Positions 63,528 to 64,000 of a stretch of 64,000 nucleotides of DNA are shown here, piece after piece. Source of the DNA: G963704535 sp963704535. GTDB lineage: Bacteria > Chloroflexota > Chloroflexia > Chloroflexales > Roseiflexaceae. The DNA lies in NCBI GenBank assembly GCA_963704535.1, contig OY969916.1:1116001-1180000 (forward strand). The letters are read 5' to 3'. The first letter of the stretch is position 1. Every line of letters begins with the position of its first letter. The position numbers and the translations under genes are program-made. The notes under the pieces were generated by a model that worked only from the letters and a program-made list of their open reading frames with translations, was not told where the DNA came from and made no database searches.

Positions 63528-63597
63528 GGTGAAGGGGTGAAAGGGTGAAAGGGTGAGTCAGCTCACCCCTTCACCCTTTCACCCTTTCACCCTTTCA
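63528..63597. repeat. Inverted repeat of 8-bp units (GGGTGAAA type)
   Basis: GGTGAAGGGGTGAAAGGGTG then CACCCCTTCACCCTTTCACC. The TGA stop of the histidine phosphatase gene (63595-63597) is one of the repeat units. Confidence 0.85.
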
Positions 63598-64000
63598 GAT
63601 AGCTTTCTGACGCTCCCGCACCGTTTCCAGGCGCCCAAGGTGGCACGCCTCACTGAGGCTCACCAGGTAGGGCAGATCCTCGCTGTACTCGATCACGCTA
63701 ATGCTGGCGTTGGTGACCCAGATCCGGTTGAGCCGATCCATATTCATGCCCAGCGCGTCGGCGACCAGGATCTTGACGACGACATCGTGGGTCGAGACCA
63801 GGACATTCCGGCCGTGATAGTCCTTGCACAGCCAGTCCTTGAAGTCGAGCACGCGCTTGAGGATATTGCTGAAGCTCTCGCCGTTTGGCATCTGCACGCG
63901 GGTCGGGTGGGAACGCCACTCGCGCAGCCCATCGCCGTAGCGGGCGATCACCTCATCGGCCATCAGTCCCTGCCAGTCGCCGTGGTCGATCTCAAGCAGC
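63595..64000 (-). CDS. Histidine phosphatase-family protein, 5' end outside window
   Basis: Visible 135 aa. LLEIDHGDWQGLMADEVIAR is the typical E-x-x-x-G-xW(x)G segment, and VLVSTHDVVVKILVADALGM carries the second catalytic His (STHD). It ends ETVRERQKAI, and the stop sits in the repeat that follows. The N-terminal RHG motif lies beyond the edge. It is a phosphoglycerate-mutase-like phosphatase; the substrate is unknown. Confidence 0.85.
   Translation of the reverse strand, partial: LLEIDHGDWQGLMADEVIARYGDGLREWRSHPTRVQMPNGESFSNILKRVLDFKDWLCKDYHGRNVLVSTHDVVVKILVADALGMNMDRLNRIWVTNASISVIEYSEDLPYLVSLSEACHLGRLETVRERQKAI

Overview
This window is a high-GC bacterial chromosome segment whose gene content best fits Chloroflexota (class Chloroflexia, filamentous types such as the Roseiflexus/Kouleothrix group). 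That is an inference from protein character: PQQ-type sugar dehydrogenases with PKD domains, a TPTP-linker subtilase, PAS/CheB/CheR-rich signalling and a CDP-alcohol phosphatidyltransferase. No rRNA or tRNA gene was seen to confirm it. About 55 genes or gene remnants are supported; most are single genes or short operons.

Layout. 0-3.7 kb: a truncated phospholipase D-family gene, an integron attC-like site, a multi-pass membrane protein and a GT4 glycosyltransferase. 3.9-6.7 kb: a frame-broken glycolate oxidase FeS subunit and a PIN toxin module. 6.9-13.5 kb: MFS transporter, GH15 glucoamylase lipoprotein, malQ and a SUI1/YciH protein, together an alpha-glucan use block. 13.5-20.7 kb: J-domain protein, CDP-alcohol phosphatidyltransferase and two secreted sugar-dehydrogenase/PKD proteins. 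21-27.5 kb: sensor remnant, NarL regulator, exported alpha-carbonic anhydrase, secreted subtilase, nucleotidyltransferase-fold protein and PAS histidine kinase. 27.5-32 kb: a four-gene ABC importer operon. 32-36 kb: a mobile-element scar with an IS701-family element (16-bp TIRs, CTAG target duplication), transposase and integrase remnants and degenerate repeats. 36-40.6 kb: GMC oxidoreductase, an XRE-like low-complexity protein and an AlkZ-like protein. 40.8-52.1 kb: a signalling island with hybrid kinase, YbjN, lipid kinase, CheB, a giant CheB-CheR-PAS-kinase with its NarL partner, two degenerate receivers and a lone PAS protein. 52.1-64 kb: housekeeping genes (LMW phosphatase, yggS, sucD, DinB, enoyl-CoA hydratase, MaoC, sigma-70 factor, polyprenyl synthase, two AI-2E transporters, Nudix-GNAT and a histidine phosphatase).

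The most unusual content is between the genes. (i) About 16 copies of a roughly 60-105 bp palindromic MITE/REP-like element (termini like GAGACTGTTTGAAAAGG, core GAGGGGCNGCCCCTC); at six loci its first bases contain or abut the stop codon of the preceding gene. (ii) About 19 hairpin or half-hairpin elements built from 7-bp (sometimes 8- or 9-bp) tandem units such as GAGATTG, GTGAAAC, GAGGATA and AATTGAG, with the reverse-complement units as the second arm; they occupy all three junctions of the ABC operon, and one lies in frame inside yggS. (iii) Three long, nearly perfect hairpins whose stem sequences differ between copies while pairing is kept. (iv) Smaller inverted-repeat families, including one with interleaved (pseudoknot-like) arms.

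Caution: seven genes, including the IS701 transposase, carry one or more single-base frame breaks. Whether these are sequence errors, decay or programmed frameshifts cannot be settled from the sequence alone.
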